Shown piece after piece: positions 44,264-53,645 of a stretch of DNA of 64,000 bases. The position numbers and the translations under genes were made by a program. This stretch comes from Kordiimonas sp. SCSIO 12610. Lineage in GTDB: Bacteria; Pseudomonadota; Alphaproteobacteria; Sphingomonadales; Kordiimonadaceae. The stretch spans positions 3,221,001-3,285,000 of the forward strand of contig NZ_CP073747.1 of the NCBI RefSeq assembly GCF_024398015.1. Reading direction: 5' to 3'. The notes under the pieces were generated by a model. That model did no database searches. It saw only the letters and a list, made by a program, of their open reading frames with translations, and was not told where the DNA came from. Within the stretch, counting starts at the first letter, position 1, and the number at the start of each line of letters is the position of its first letter.

Positions 44264-44938
44264 ATGATCACACTATCTATTGATACGTCAGAACATTATT
44301 GTTCAGCCGCTATTGTTAATCATGAGGAATGCCTTGCGAAATATTCCGAGAATATAGGCCGTGGGCACGCAGAAAAATTGCTCCCAACGATCAAAACATT
44401 ACTTACAGAATCGAACCTTGAGTGGGCTGACCTGAAAAAAATCGCGGTCATAGTTGGCCCCGGTACATTTACCGGCCTGCGGATTGGTTTGTCGGTTGCT
44501 CGCGGCTTGGCACTTAGTTTGAAAATACCCTGTATAGGTGTCAGTGGCCTTGAATGCTTGGCCGCACAAATACCTGCCTACGGTACGATACATACCTGTA
44601 TCGCTGGCCGAGGAGAGACAAGTTACTATCAAAAATTCGAAAAAACGGAAGGTGGTAGTCTAACAGCCACATCAGAGGCAGCATCCCTTAAGAATTCTGA
44701 TATTGTGGAAAAAATTTCTGAAACAACAAAAACGCATATAATAGGAAGCGGCGCCTCACACATCAAAAAACTGACGAATATTGATCAACACACATTCATC
44801 GAGCAATCCTGTGACACCGAAACGCTTGGGTATATGGCTCAATCGCTGTCATCAACTTCAAATCCGGCAAACCCCCATTATTTACGCGCGCCAGATGCCG
44901 TCAAGGCAAAGCCAGTATTCAATTTTCAAACAAAATAG
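44264..44938 (+). CDS. tsaB: tRNA threonylcarbamoyladenosine biosynthesis protein TsaB
   Basis: TsaB is the non-catalytic ASKHA-fold partner of TsaD in making t6A at tRNA position 37. The 224-residue protein starts ITLSIDTSEHYCSAAIV and contains IAVIVGPGTFTGLRIGLSVARGLALSL near 66-92, the family signature. Its TAG is followed directly by the rimI ATG. TsaB makes the substrate modification that MtaB, also in this window, later methylthiolates. Confidence 0.93.
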   Translation: MITLSIDTSEHYCSAAIVNHEECLAKYSENIGRGHAEKLLPTIKTLLTESNLEWADLKKIAVIVGPGTFTGLRIGLSVARGLALSLKIPCIGVSGLECLAAQIPAYGTIHTCIAGRGETSYYQKFEKTEGGSLTATSEAASLKNSDIVEKISETTKTHIIGSGASHIKKLTNIDQHTFIEQSCDTETLGYMAQSLSSTSNPANPHYLRAPDAVKAKPVFNFQTK

Positions 44939-45430
44939 ATGACAAGCACAGCGAAAAATCAAAATCATTCCTTGATCGAGGTCAGTCACGACAACATACA
45001 AGCAATCGAGATATTTGCTCAATTACACTGCGACACTTTTCGTGCAATCCAACAGCAGGAATGGAGCACAAGTGACATACATTCATTATTACTTTCAAGA
45101 CATACTCATGCCTACCTCTATTGCGACGGCGATAACCCAATTGGTTTTTGCGTATTAAGTATCGTTGATACCGAAGCAGAAATTATTACCATTGGCATTG
45201 CGCCAACATATCAAAGCAAAGGACATGGCACGAATTTTTTAAAATCAACCTTGGCTAAGTTGCATTTATTTAAAGTTAAAGAAGTATTCTTAGAAGTCAG
45301 GCAAGACAACATGAAAGCAATTGAATTATACAAGTCACTTAATTTCAAAAAAACGGGCATTCGCAGTAAATATTATCAAACTTTAGATAGAAAAAAAATT
45401 GACGCATTAACCTTTAAGCTAGAAATGTAA
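44939..45430 (+). CDS. rimI: GNAT acetyltransferase RimI (ribosomal S18 N-alpha-acetyltransferase family)
   Basis: A 163-residue GNAT enzyme. Acetyl-CoA-binding motif A is IGIAPTYQSKGHGTNFLKSTL (near 100-120), followed by FLEVRQDNMKAIELYKSLNFKKTGIRSKYY, the RimI C-terminal pattern. It abuts tsaB with no spacer, the classic tsaB-rimI pairing. It would acetylate the N-terminus of ribosomal protein S18, though relaxed specificity is known for such enzymes. Confidence 0.88.
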   Translation: MTSTAKNQNHSLIEVSHDNIQAIEIFAQLHCDTFRAIQQQEWSTSDIHSLLLSRHTHAYLYCDGDNPIGFCVLSIVDTEAEIITIGIAPTYQSKGHGTNFLKSTLAKLHLFKVKEVFLEVRQDNMKAIELYKSLNFKKTGIRSKYYQTLDRKKIDALTFKLEM

Positions 45431-45444
45431 CTTCGCATTACACT

Positions 45445-45470
45445 TAATTAAATTTTAAATTATTTTTTTT
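45445..45470 (+). terminator. AT-rich terminator-like element after rimI
   Basis: TAATT and AATTA can pair around an eight-base loop, and eight T residues follow at once (45463-45470). The stem is weak. It lies between the convergent rimI and TusA-like genes. Confidence 0.35.
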
Positions 45471-45769
45471 CACTTCTTTACTTGAACTTTTATTAGCATT
45501 AGCTGTAAACTTGTTTCGGGGAAAGGGCTGGCATCATGTGGGTACAATTCTTGAAGTTCTTCAAGAGTACCAACCTGAGTGACTGAAAGAAGATAGTGAC
45601 CAAGTGCTTCTATAGAGCGAGGCAGTGGGTCATTTGATTTTGTTTTGTCGACAAGAATTCCAGCGATTTCTTCGCTCGCGCATTCATCAAGGAATAGACG
45701 TGCTTTGACGAATGCCATTGGACACGTAATACCCCTAAGGTCGATAAACTGATCAAGAGATGATGACAT
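45470..45769 (-). CDS. TusA-like sulfurtransferase family protein
   Basis: A 99-residue protein with the TusA/SirA fold: DLRGITCPMAFVKARLFLDE (residues 10-29) includes the conserved Cys-Pro (Cys17) that carries persulfide sulfur in this family. The C-terminal extension beyond about residue 75 is longer than in E. coli TusA. TusA-like proteins shuttle sulfur for tRNA thiolation, molybdopterin or other pathways; which one is unknown. It is inverted relative to the flanking tsaB-rimI and mucR genes. Confidence 0.8.
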   Translation of the reverse strand: MSSSLDQFIDLRGITCPMAFVKARLFLDECASEEIAGILVDKTKSNDPLPRSIEALGHYLLSVTQVGTLEELQELYPHDASPFPETSLQLMLIKVQVKK

Positions 45770-45880
45770 AAGAAAACTACTGAATTAATGCTGTCCGGTA
45801 AATTTTATGCCTGACCTGCAATAAATCAAGCGTATTCTCCATGTTATCCGAAAATGCTATTTAACTGGAACAAGAAAACG

Positions 45881-46291
45881 ATGGAAGACAAGCAAGTTAA
45901 CAGAGATGAAGTATTGGCTCTTACTGTGGATATAGTCTCATCTCATGTTGCCAACAACTCGGTTGCCGTAGGTGAACTACCCAACCTGATCGAGCAAGTC
46001 TTCAACACACTTATGCAATTGCATATCGGCAACACCGTACACAAAGAGACCTTAGAGCCAGCCGTTCCAATTAAAAAGTCAATTACGCCTGATTACGTAA
46101 TATGCCTCGAAGATGGCAAAAAACTTAAAATGTTAAAACGGCACCTCAAGACCCGTTATGGCTTAACTCCGGAAGAATATAGAGAACGATGGGGCTTACC
46201 GATGGACTATCCTATGGTTGCACCAAATTATGCCAATCAGCGCCGTATGCTTGCGCAAAAAATTGGCCTCGGTCGCGGCAAGGCAAAATAG
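45881..46291 (+). CDS. MucR/Ros family transcriptional regulator
   Basis: A 136-residue regulator of a family found mainly in Alphaproteobacteria. The C-terminal zinc-finger-like DNA-binding region YVICLEDGKKLKMLKRHLKTRYGLTPEEYRERWGLP (near 80-115) has the usual MucR layout, with the last histidine of Ros replaced by Arg-Tyr as in many MucR proteins. MucR proteins silence surface, motility and virulence genes. The start at MEDKQVNRDEV (45881) is preferred over a codon at 45854. fur follows on the same strand. Confidence 0.9.
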   Translation: MEDKQVNRDEVLALTVDIVSSHVANNSVAVGELPNLIEQVFNTLMQLHIGNTVHKETLEPAVPIKKSITPDYVICLEDGKKLKMLKRHLKTRYGLTPEEYRERWGLPMDYPMVAPNYANQRRMLAQKIGLGRGKAK

Positions 46292-46417
46292 TTTCCCAGC
46301 TTAACATCATCATTTCTTCTATTTCTTAACAACCGTCACGAGGCTTGCCCTTGTAAACGGCTTGTGGCATATCTTGCGCAACAATCAGGTATCAGCGAAA
46401 TAGTACAGGATATAAAC

Positions 46418-46843
46418 ATGCCTAATAGCTCACAGGACATCGAAGCATTATGCCTTGAAAAAGGAATGCGCATGACTGACCAAAGGCGGGTTATTGCACG
46501 CGTATTAAGCGACGCAACCGATCACCCTGATGTGGATGAAGTTTACCGCCGCTCTACAGCAATCGATTCTGGCATTAGTATAGCAACTGTATATCGCACC
46601 GTAAGACTGTTTGAAGAAGCAGGCATTTTAGAGCGCCATGATTTCAGAGATGGTCGTTCTCGCTATGAACCTGTCAGCGATGAGCATCATGACCATCTGA
46701 TCAATATAGAAACTGGTGAAGTTTTAGAATTTCATAACGATGAAATCGAAAAACTGCAGGAAGAGATCGCACGCAAACTTGGCTTTAAACTGATCGATCA
46801 CCGGATGGAACTCTACGGTGTACCACTGGACGAAACTGAATAG
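46418..46843 (+). CDS. fur: Fur family metalloregulator
   Basis: A 141-residue Fur-like repressor. The winged helix includes MTDQRRVIARVL and ISIATVYRTVRLFEEAGIL. The metal sites include DEHHDHLINIETGEVLEFHNDEIEKLQ. The C-terminal Cys-x-x-Cys zinc site of E. coli Fur is absent, as in many alphaproteobacterial Fur/Mur proteins, where the protein may respond to manganese as well as iron. Irr is a less likely alternative because its heme motif is not seen. ATG 46418 after CAGGATATAAAC is the start. plsC follows after 18 bases. Confidence 0.85.
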   Translation: MPNSSQDIEALCLEKGMRMTDQRRVIARVLSDATDHPDVDEVYRRSTAIDSGISIATVYRTVRLFEEAGILERHDFRDGRSRYEPVSDEHHDHLINIETGEVLEFHNDEIEKLQEEIARKLGFKLIDHRMELYGVPLDETE

Positions 46844-46861
46844 GTTTGCTGAGAAGCCTTC

Positions 46862-47749
46862 ATGAGCGTAGAGTATGCAGGATTAAAATCTACTGTTTCC
46901 ACTGAGGGATGGAGCCTGAGGGGCATCGTCAGAACCTCATTGCTAATAGCAATGTCTATACCTGTTCTCAGTTTACAATTTTTATTGGTTCGTTTCTCAA
47001 AAAAACATTGGTGGTCGCTAGCCGGGTTTTGGCACAGAACTGCCTGTCGGATCATTGGTCTTAAAGTTCATGAGATCGGTCAGGCACCTCATGGCCAATC
47101 CACGCTTTATGTTGCCAATCATATATCATGGGTAGACATTCTTGTGCTCGGCGGCATTCTGAAGAACTCTAGTTTTGTTGCTAAATCTGAAATTGCCGGA
47201 TGGGGTATGATTGGAAGCGTTTGCGCACTGCAGAAAACGCTTTTCATCAATCGCACAAGACGTAGCGACAGCCTGAAACAACGTGACGAGCTTACTGACC
47301 GAATAAAAGATGGTAACAGTCTTATTTTATTTCCAGAAGGCACCTCAACAAACGGAATGCAAGTGGCCCCCTTTAAATCTGCACTTTTCTCTGTCGCAGA
47401 AATGGCAAATCATGGCCTCGATGAAAGCCTATGCATTCAGCCCATCACACTTTCCTATACCGAAGTCAATGGCATGCCTTTGGTGCGTTCACAGAAACCG
47501 TGGGTAGCCTGGATCGGTGATATGGAATTACTGCTTCATTTAAAGCAATTCCTCGGAAGAGCACGTATTGTTGCAACAGTCGAATATCACGCGCCGATAT
47601 CGCTTGAGCAGGTAGGATCACGCAAGAACGCAGCTCTGACCAGCGAGCAATTGATCCGAGAAGGCTTAGAACGTGCCCACCGTGCAGAATACAATATGGG
47701 CAAACGTAAACATGGCCCAGAGAAGATATCTGGGAAGACACCCGACTAA
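46862..47749 (+). CDS. plsC: 1-acyl-sn-glycerol-3-phosphate acyltransferase
   Basis: A 295-residue inner-membrane acyltransferase that makes phosphatidic acid. The N-terminal hydrophobic region (SLLIAMSIPVLSLQFLLV) anchors it. The catalytic motif is NHISWVDILV (His near 82, Asp near 87), and the glycerol-phosphate motif is FPEGTSTNG (near 159). The position after fur and before miaB is as in other Alphaproteobacteria. Lysophospholipid or ornithine-lipid acyltransferase activity (OlsA-type) cannot be excluded. Confidence 0.85.
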   Translation: MSVEYAGLKSTVSTEGWSLRGIVRTSLLIAMSIPVLSLQFLLVRFSKKHWWSLAGFWHRTACRIIGLKVHEIGQAPHGQSTLYVANHISWVDILVLGGILKNSSFVAKSEIAGWGMIGSVCALQKTLFINRTRRSDSLKQRDELTDRIKDGNSLILFPEGTSTNGMQVAPFKSALFSVAEMANHGLDESLCIQPITLSYTEVNGMPLVRSQKPWVAWIGDMELLLHLKQFLGRARIVATVEYHAPISLEQVGSRKNAALTSEQLIREGLERAHRAEYNMGKRKHGPEKISGKTPD

Positions 47750-47887
47750 AGGTCAAAACCAACCAATAATATTATAGGACGATTGCCAAAGCAGGAAGCT
47801 GGGGCAATTAGGTCGATTTATTCTAGCGATTTCCAATCAAATAGCGTATGAAGCCCTCCAAAATAGTCTAATTTCACAAATATACGC

Positions 47888-47918
47888 TGATATAATTCAG
47901 AGTTGATTGTTTAAGGAG
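47888..47918 (+). promoter_or_regulatory. Extended -10 promoter and ribosome site for miaB
   Basis: TGATATAAT (TG at 47888, TATAAT 47891-47896) is an extended -10 element. AAGGAG at 47913-47918 is seven bases before the TTG at 47926, which selects that codon over the GTG at 47920. Confidence 0.5.
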
Positions 47919-47925
47919 TGTGGCC

Positions 47926-49317
47926 TTGACGAAAAAATTATTTATCAAGACCTATGGATGTCAAATGAATGTATATGACTCAAAACGTATGGCCGACGTT
48001 TTGAAACCGCATGGATACACTCTTTCGGAAACTCCTGACGAAGCAAACCTTGTTGTATTAAATACGTGTCACATTCGTGAAAAAGCAGCCGAAAAAGTAT
48101 ATTCCGAGATTGGACGTTTGCGCCAAATCAAAGACGCCAAAGCCGAAGGCGGCGAAGACATGTATATTGCTGTTGCAGGTTGCGTAGCACAAGCGGAAGG
48201 CCCAGAAATGATGCGCCGTGCACCAGCTATCGATCTAGTCCTTGGTCCGCAGACATATCACCGCTTACCGGATATGCTCAAATCAGCTGAAGAGCAAAGG
48301 CGCTCTGGTCGTAGATCCTCTAGGGTTTTAGACACAGAGTTTCCTGTTGAGACAAAATTTGATCACCTTCCTCAAGATAGTGATTATGAAGGCCCTGCTG
48401 CATTCCTGACCGTGCAGGAAGGTTGTGATAAATTTTGCACATTTTGTGTGGTCCCTTATACTCGCGGCGCTGAGTACAGCCGACCAGTTCAAGATATCAT
48501 CGATGAAGCCAAGCTTTTAATCCAAAAAGGCGTGTTAGAGATCACGTTATTAGGTCAAAATGTAAATGCCTACCACGGTGACTTAGAAAACGGTAAAACG
48601 GCATCACTGGGCGAACTTATTAAAAGGCTTGCTGATCTCGACGGTTTGGAACGCATTCGCTACACAACCTCGCACCCCCGAGATATGGATGCAGAGTTAA
48701 TTGCGGCCCACCGCGACATACCAGAATGTATGCCGTACTTGCACCTGCCGGTTCAAAGTGGCTCAGATAAAATCCTGGATGCAATGAACCGCAAACACAC
48801 TGCTGAACGCTATTTTGAAATCATCGATGAACTTCGCACTGGGCGACCAGATATTGCTCTTTCTTCAGATTTTATTGTTGGCTTCCCTGGTGAAACCGAT
48901 GAGGACTTTGAAGCAACAATGGAATTGGTTCGCAGAGTGAATTATGCGCAAGCCTACAGCTTCAAATACAGCCCACGGCCAGGCACACCTGCGTCAGTAT
49001 TGGAAACTCAGGTTGAAGAGCATGTAAAATCAGAGCGTTTAACCGCACTTCAGGCATTGCTTGGTGAACAGCAAATAGCCTTCAACAAAACATCTGTTGG
49101 CAAAACAATGGATGTTTTGCTTGAGCGTATCGGCAAAGAAGAGGGCCAACTCGTTGGTCGTAGCCCTTATCTGCAAGCCGTTCATGTTGATGTAACAAAC
49201 ACCGTGCAAGATCACAGTACAGATAATATTGCGAGCAACATGATGAACAAACTGGCTAAGGTTGAAATTGTTGAGGCTGGGCCAAGAAGTTTGAAAGGCG
49301 TATTAGCGGAACAATAA
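47926..49317 (+). CDS. miaB: tRNA i6A37 methylthiotransferase MiaB
   Basis: MiaB converts i6A37 to ms2i6A37 by radical SAM chemistry. The 463-residue product starts [22 protein letters not shown]0004 cysteines are Cys12, Cys48 ([16 protein letters not shown]) and Cys86 (AGCVAQAEG); radical SAM cysteines are 167, 171 and 174 ([15 protein letters not shown]). The TRAM domain is C-terminal. The TTG start is chosen because AAGGAG lies seven bases before it. Its place before phoH and ybeY is conserved in proteobacteria. Confidence 0.96.
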   Translation: MTKKLFIKTYGCQMNVYDSKRMADVLKPHGYTLSETPDEANLVVLNTCHIREKAAEKVYSEIGRLRQIKDAKAEGGEDMYIAVAGCVAQAEGPEMMRRAPAIDLVLGPQTYHRLPDMLKSAEEQRRSGRRSSRVLDTEFPVETKFDHLPQDSDYEGPAAFLTVQEGCDKFCTFCVVPYTRGAEYSRPVQDIIDEAKLLIQKGVLEITLLGQNVNAYHGDLENGKTASLGELIKRLADLDGLERIRYTTSHPRDMDAELIAAHRDIPECMPYLHLPVQSGSDKILDAMNRKHTAERYFEIIDELRTGRPDIALSSDFIVGFPGETDEDFEATMELVRRVNYAQAYSFKYSPRPGTPASVLETQVEEHVKSERLTALQALLGEQQIAFNKTSVGKTMDVLLERIGKEEGQLVGRSPYLQAVHVDVTNTVQDHSTDNIASNMMNKLAKVEIVEAGPRSLKGVLAEQ

Positions 49318-49322
49318 TTGCG

Positions 49323-49356
49323 AGCTATCGAGGCATGTGTTAAGCTCGTGATAGCT
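49323..49356 (+). repeat. Hairpin between miaB and phoH
   Basis: AGCTATC (plus GAG) pairs with (CTC and) GATAGCT across a twelve-base loop, with a two-base bulge. No T-run follows. It may stabilise the miaB transcript end or attenuate phoH; its role is unknown. Confidence 0.4.
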
Positions 49357-49393
49357 GATAATCATTCATTCGCTTACCGGAGAAAGCTGCTAC

Positions 49394-50446
49394 TTGAATA
49401 TGTATGCTAAAGAGCGCCCTAAGCGGGACAAGAAAAACCCTTCAAATCATAACCGTAAGGTCGTTGAGTTTGATGACAACCGCATTGCAGCCATCGTTTT
49501 TGGTGAACATGACAGGAATTTAGCAAGAATAGAGCAGCGTATTGGTGTTGTCCTGATCAATAGGGGCAACCGTATTGCTATTGAAGCAAATAATGATCGC
49601 GCACATTTGGCAGAGTCTATTCTTCATGAATTGTATGATCGTGCCAAATTAGGAGAGACGATCGATACAGGCCTGGTCGATGGTGCAATCAGAATGGCCG
49701 AGGGTATCCCCATCAATAAAGAACATGAAACACCGTCATCAAATCGAGGCACTCCAACACCCTCAGATTCTTCGCTTTCCAAAGATATGAAAATCACAAC
49801 CCGCAACCGTGTGATCATGCCGCGATCACCTGGGCAGGCAGATTATATCTCCAAACTTTCAAAGACTGAGATGGTCTTTGGTGTGGGCCCCGCAGGAACC
49901 GGAAAAACCTATCTCGCTGTAGCAATGGCTGTCGCAAGAATGCTCGCAGGCGAAATTGACCGCATTATTTTATCACGCCCTGCTGTAGAGGCAGGCGAAA
50001 ACCTGGGTTTCTTACCCGGAGATTTAAAAGACAAGGTTGACCCCTATCTTCGGCCTTTATATGACGCCCTCTATGACATGATGCCTGCCGAGCAAGTTGA
50101 AAAACGCCTAGCAAGCAATCAAATTGAAATCGCGCCTCTTGCGTACATGCGGGGAAGGACACTCGCGAATGCATTCGTTATTCTCGACGAAGCTCAGAAC
50201 ACGACCCCAATGCAAATGAAAATGTTTTTGACACGATTTGGTGAAAACAGTCGCATGGTGATATGCGGCGACCCAAGTCAAGTTGATTTACCTCGTGGCA
50301 CCAAATCCGGCCTGACACATGCACTTGATTTATTGAGCAATGTGAAAGGCATAGCGGTCACTCGGTTTCAAAACCAAGATGTTGTCAGACATCCGCTTGT
50401 TGGCCGAATTGTTGATGCTTACGGCGATGATGACGGTCGAGGTTAA
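49394..50446 (+). CDS. phoH: PhoH-like ATPase
   Basis: A 350-residue protein with a short N-terminal RNA-binding-like region and a C-terminal PhoH P-loop ATPase. Walker A is GVGPAGTGKTYLAVAMAV (near 157-174), and Walker B is FVILDEAQNTTPMQMKMFLTR near 256. PhoH proteins next to YbeY are linked to rRNA maturation. The start is probably TTG 49394, nine bases after GGAGAA; the ATG at 49400 is an alternative. ybeY follows after 11 bases. Confidence 0.92.
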   Translation: MNMYAKERPKRDKKNPSNHNRKVVEFDDNRIAAIVFGEHDRNLARIEQRIGVVLINRGNRIAIEANNDRAHLAESILHELYDRAKLGETIDTGLVDGAIRMAEGIPINKEHETPSSNRGTPTPSDSSLSKDMKITTRNRVIMPRSPGQADYISKLSKTEMVFGVGPAGTGKTYLAVAMAVARMLAGEIDRIILSRPAVEAGENLGFLPGDLKDKVDPYLRPLYDALYDMMPAEQVEKRLASNQIEIAPLAYMRGRTLANAFVILDEAQNTTPMQMKMFLTRFGENSRMVICGDPSQVDLPRGTKSGLTHALDLLSNVKGIAVTRFQNQDVVRHPLVGRIVDAYGDDDGRG

Positions 50447-50457
50447 AGGCCAAATTC

Positions 50458-51099
50458 ATGGACGAAGTAGGCGCATCTCATCATCCAGTGTCGGATACCG
50501 TTGAAAATACGACGCTTTCCCTTGGAAACATAGATATTGACGTAGAAATACACAGCAACAAAGACTGTAATATCCCTGGCTGGGACCCTATCAACTTGTG
50601 GCTACATACACTTGAAGATGCAATCCAGGCGACCTTTAAGTATGAGTTCTCGCTAGAAGAATTAAGTCTGTTGCCCAGCTGCGAACTATCTATTGTTCTT
50701 AGTCACAATGACACTGTTCGCCAATATAATTGTGATTACAGGGGTAAAGACAAAGCGACAAATATATTGTCTTTTCCAGGTTTGGATGATGATGACCTGG
50801 AACTCTTGTTAAATTCCAGGGATAATGATGTATCCCAACCCATGCCCCCTTTCATGCTTGGTGATTTAATCCTTGCCTATGAAACTTTGGAAACAGAAGC
50901 GTTGGAGCAAAAAAAGTCACTTACTGATCATTTTACACATCTTGTGACCCATGGTTTATTGCATTTGCTTGGATATGACCATATCAATGATGATGATGCA
51001 GAGATCATGGAAAACAGAGAACGACAAATCCTCTCAAGTTTAAATATACGCGACCCTTATTTGGATAATAATGCCGAGATGAACCGTGGCGGACACTAA
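50458..51099 (+). CDS. ybeY: Endoribonuclease YbeY, rRNA maturation factor
   Basis: YbeY is a zinc-dependent RNase needed for 16S 3'-end maturation and 70S quality control. The 213-residue protein has the zinc motif HGLLHLLGYDH near 163-173 (three histidines) and SIVLSHNDTVRQYNCDYRGKDKATNILSFP upstream. The N-terminus is longer than in E. coli (about 50 extra residues). It overlaps corC by 14 bases, so translation is coupled. Confidence 0.93.
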   Translation: MDEVGASHHPVSDTVENTTLSLGNIDIDVEIHSNKDCNIPGWDPINLWLHTLEDAIQATFKYEFSLEELSLLPSCELSIVLSHNDTVRQYNCDYRGKDKATNILSFPGLDDDDLELLLNSRDNDVSQPMPPFMLGDLILAYETLETEALEQKKSLTDHFTHLVTHGLLHLLGYDHINDDDAEIMENRERQILSSLNIRDPYLDNNAEMNRGGH

Positions 51100-51976
51100 A
51101 AACAGATCTGAAAATTCAGGCTTTTTTGCTTCTATCAAACGATCTTTAAGCGGAAGAACAACTGAAACCAGCCTTCGTGAGAGTCTTGAGGAAGCCATCG
51201 AGGAACACGAGGAAGAAACACGTGCACCCGCGCTTGGGATTGAAGAGCGGACCATGCTTTTTAATATCCTCGAATACGGGGAACTGCGTGTTAACGATGT
51301 TATGGTTCCGCGTGCAGATATTACGGCCGTTGACCAGGATAGTGACTTCTCCAATTTATTAAAAGTTTTCTCGGATGCTGCCCATTCACGCATGCCTGTT
51401 TACCGTGAGACACTGGATGATGTTATTGGAATGGTTCATGTGAAAGACATGCTTAAAGCCATTGCAGACGGCGCCAATAGTGACAGTTTTCGTATCAAAG
51501 CAATCCAACGACCTGTTTTGTTTGTTCCCCCATCGATGAAAGTTATCGATTTACTCGCCAAAATGAGGGCAAGTAGAACACATATGGCGATCGTAGTTGA
51601 TGAATACGGTGGTACTGATGGGCTGGTTACCGTGGAAGACATGGTTGAAGAGATCGTAGGCGAAATCGAAGACGAACACGATACCGAGCAAGACCCGGAA
51701 ATCACTACTAGCCCAGATGGTTATTATGACGCTGATGCCAGAGCAGAAATTGAGTTGGTAGAAGAAACCTTAGGTGCAAGTCTTCTATCGGACGATATCG
51801 ATGAAGATATAAATACGCTCGGTGGTTTGGTTTTCTCGTCTGCGGGCCATATCCCGGAAATCGGCGAGATTATCCATCACAGTTCAGGGCATAGTTTTGA
51901 AGTTCTGGATGCAGACCCGCGCCGAATTCACAAAATAAGAATTTATAGCAGCGCATTAGACGCTGAAACACAATAA
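51086..51976 (+). CDS. corC: CorC/HlyC-type CBS-domain protein
   Basis: A 296-residue protein with two CBS domains (VMVPRADITAVDQDSDFSNLLKVF and VLFVPPSMKVIDLLAKMRASRTHMAIVVDEYGGTDGLVT) and a C-terminal CorC_HlyC domain (DINTLGGLVFSSAGHIPEIGE). No transmembrane region is present, as in the soluble CorC of proteobacteria that is linked to magnesium and cobalt efflux. GTG start inside the end of ybeY. lnt follows after 38 bases, giving the conserved ybeY-corC-lnt order. Confidence 0.9.
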   Translation: MADTKNRSENSGFFASIKRSLSGRTTETSLRESLEEAIEEHEEETRAPALGIEERTMLFNILEYGELRVNDVMVPRADITAVDQDSDFSNLLKVFSDAAHSRMPVYRETLDDVIGMVHVKDMLKAIADGANSDSFRIKAIQRPVLFVPPSMKVIDLLAKMRASRTHMAIVVDEYGGTDGLVTVEDMVEEIVGEIEDEHDTEQDPEITTSPDGYYDADARAEIELVEETLGASLLSDDIDEDINTLGGLVFSSAGHIPEIGEIIHHSSGHSFEVLDADPRRIHKIRIYSSALDAETQ

Positions 51977-52014
51977 TACCGAAATACAAAAATTATAAAA
52001 AGACAGCGCAACTT

Positions 52015-53619
52015 ATGAAAAATGCATCTTCGCCCCCCTTAGCCACTTATGCAGACACGCTCTTTATCTGGATTGAAAAAAAGGGCGCAATCGCATACTG
52101 GCTATTCGCTTTCCTGTTGGGTACGTTAATTTCAAGGGTATTTGCGCCAACTGATTTTTTCCCTCTTTTATTGATCATCGTGCCCCTATGGTTGATTGCA
52201 ATTGAGCGCGCACCATCGGGTAAACAGGCCTTTAACTTTGGTTGGTGGTCTGGCTTTGGGTTACTATCTGTTGGTTTAAACTGGATTGGTTATTCATTCA
52301 CACAGCAGGATGCCGTCCCTGTTGTTATTGCCCCTTTTGCGATCATGGCGCTTTCCGGTTTACTCTCGATATATATTGGCCTTGCTTTCTGGCTTACTTG
52401 GCTGACAAAAGTTCGATTGATACCAAGGATATTTGTTTTTGCAGCGATCTGGACATTGCTAGAGATTGCCCGGGGTTTCTTATTCACAGGTTTCCCTTGG
52501 CATGTGATTGGTTCAATGTGGGCAAACTGGTTACCGGTGGCACAATCAGCCAGTTTTATCACTGTTTATGGGTTGTCACTTTTAAGCATGACCGTTGCTG
52601 GTTCACTTGTATGTTTACTGGTTAGGAGAAATTCGCTGGGCTTTGTTATTCCAGCTATCACAGTTGGGGGGTTCGTCGTTGTTGCGGGCCTTGGCTATCT
52701 TCGCTTAGACAACGTACAAACAGAGTATCACACGAATGTCTCGCTTAGACTTGTACAAGCAAACATAAAACAGCGTGAAAAGTGGATTTCCTATTTAATA
52801 GAAAATCATTTCGACAAACATATGTCTTTATCACGGGGATCATCAACCGAAGGCAAAGCCGATGGTGTAAAACTCTTAATATGGCCTGAGACATCCGTGC
52901 AACGACAAACATTCGACAGGGAAGGCTCAATCCCGCGTTGGCGATTATCTCGCCTGTTAGAGCGCGGATCTTATGCTTTGGTGGGTGCTCCCAGATATTC
53001 AGCCAATGAAAATTCCTATGACTTTTACAACAGCTTGTTTGCCGTTAACTACAAAGGCGACATTCATGCGCGATATGACAAAAAGCATCTGGTGCCTTTC
53101 GGAGAATATTTACCGTTTGAAGGGATTTTAAACGCGCTTGGGTTATCACAGTTAACAGGTGGCTCAGCCTTCAAGAGCGGTGACCAGAATGCAACAATTG
53201 CATTACCGGGGGTTCCGGCTTTTTCACCGCTGATCTGTTACGAAATCATTTTCCCCGGCGGCGTTGTCAATAATGGGAGCACAGAAAAACGACCAGAATG
53301 GCTTTTAAACATTACAAATGACGGTTGGTTTGGTTTAACCGAAGGTCCGCATCAGCACCTTGCGCTTGCCCGCTTTCGGGCAATCGAAGAAGGATTACCT
53401 TTGGTTAGAAATGCAGGGGGCGGAATAAGCGCTGTTATTGATCCCTATGGCCGCACGATCAGCCAACTTGAGATCAATAGACAAGGTATTCTCGATAGCG
53501 TCCTTCCACGCGCGATCAAAGCGCCCATGATTTCCGTACTCAGTAAAATAATGCTGATAATCATGTTGTCCTTATTAACCATAATAATCGCCGCCTATAT
53601 CAATAAGCGGCGACAATAG
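52015..53619 (+). CDS. lnt: Apolipoprotein N-acyltransferase
   Basis: Lnt adds the third acyl chain to the N-terminal cysteine of lipoproteins on the periplasmic face of the inner membrane. The 534-residue product has about seven membrane segments (to residue 240). The nitrilase-fold domain follows, with catalytic Glu in WPETSVQ (near 290), Lys in YDKKHLVPFGEYLPFE (near 356) and Cys in PLICYEIIFPGG (near 408). A final membrane segment closes the protein. Length and motifs are typical. Confidence 0.95.
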   Translation: MKNASSPPLATYADTLFIWIEKKGAIAYWLFAFLLGTLISRVFAPTDFFPLLLIIVPLWLIAIERAPSGKQAFNFGWWSGFGLLSVGLNWIGYSFTQQDAVPVVIAPFAIMALSGLLSIYIGLAFWLTWLTKVRLIPRIFVFAAIWTLLEIARGFLFTGFPWHVIGSMWANWLPVAQSASFITVYGLSLLSMTVAGSLVCLLVRRNSLGFVIPAITVGGFVVVAGLGYLRLDNVQTEYHTNVSLRLVQANIKQREKWISYLIENHFDKHMSLSRGSSTEGKADGVKLLIWPETSVQRQTFDREGSIPRWRLSRLLERGSYALVGAPRYSANENSYDFYNSLFAVNYKGDIHARYDKKHLVPFGEYLPFEGILNALGLSQLTGGSAFKSGDQNATIALPGVPAFSPLICYEIIFPGGVVNNGSTEKRPEWLLNITNDGWFGLTEGPHQHLALARFRAIEEGLPLVRNAGGGISAVIDPYGRTISQLEINRQGILDSVLPRAIKAPMISVLSKIMLIIMLSLLTIIIAAYINKRRQ

Positions 53620-53645
53620 AATTAATATTTTGGAATTATCAGACT

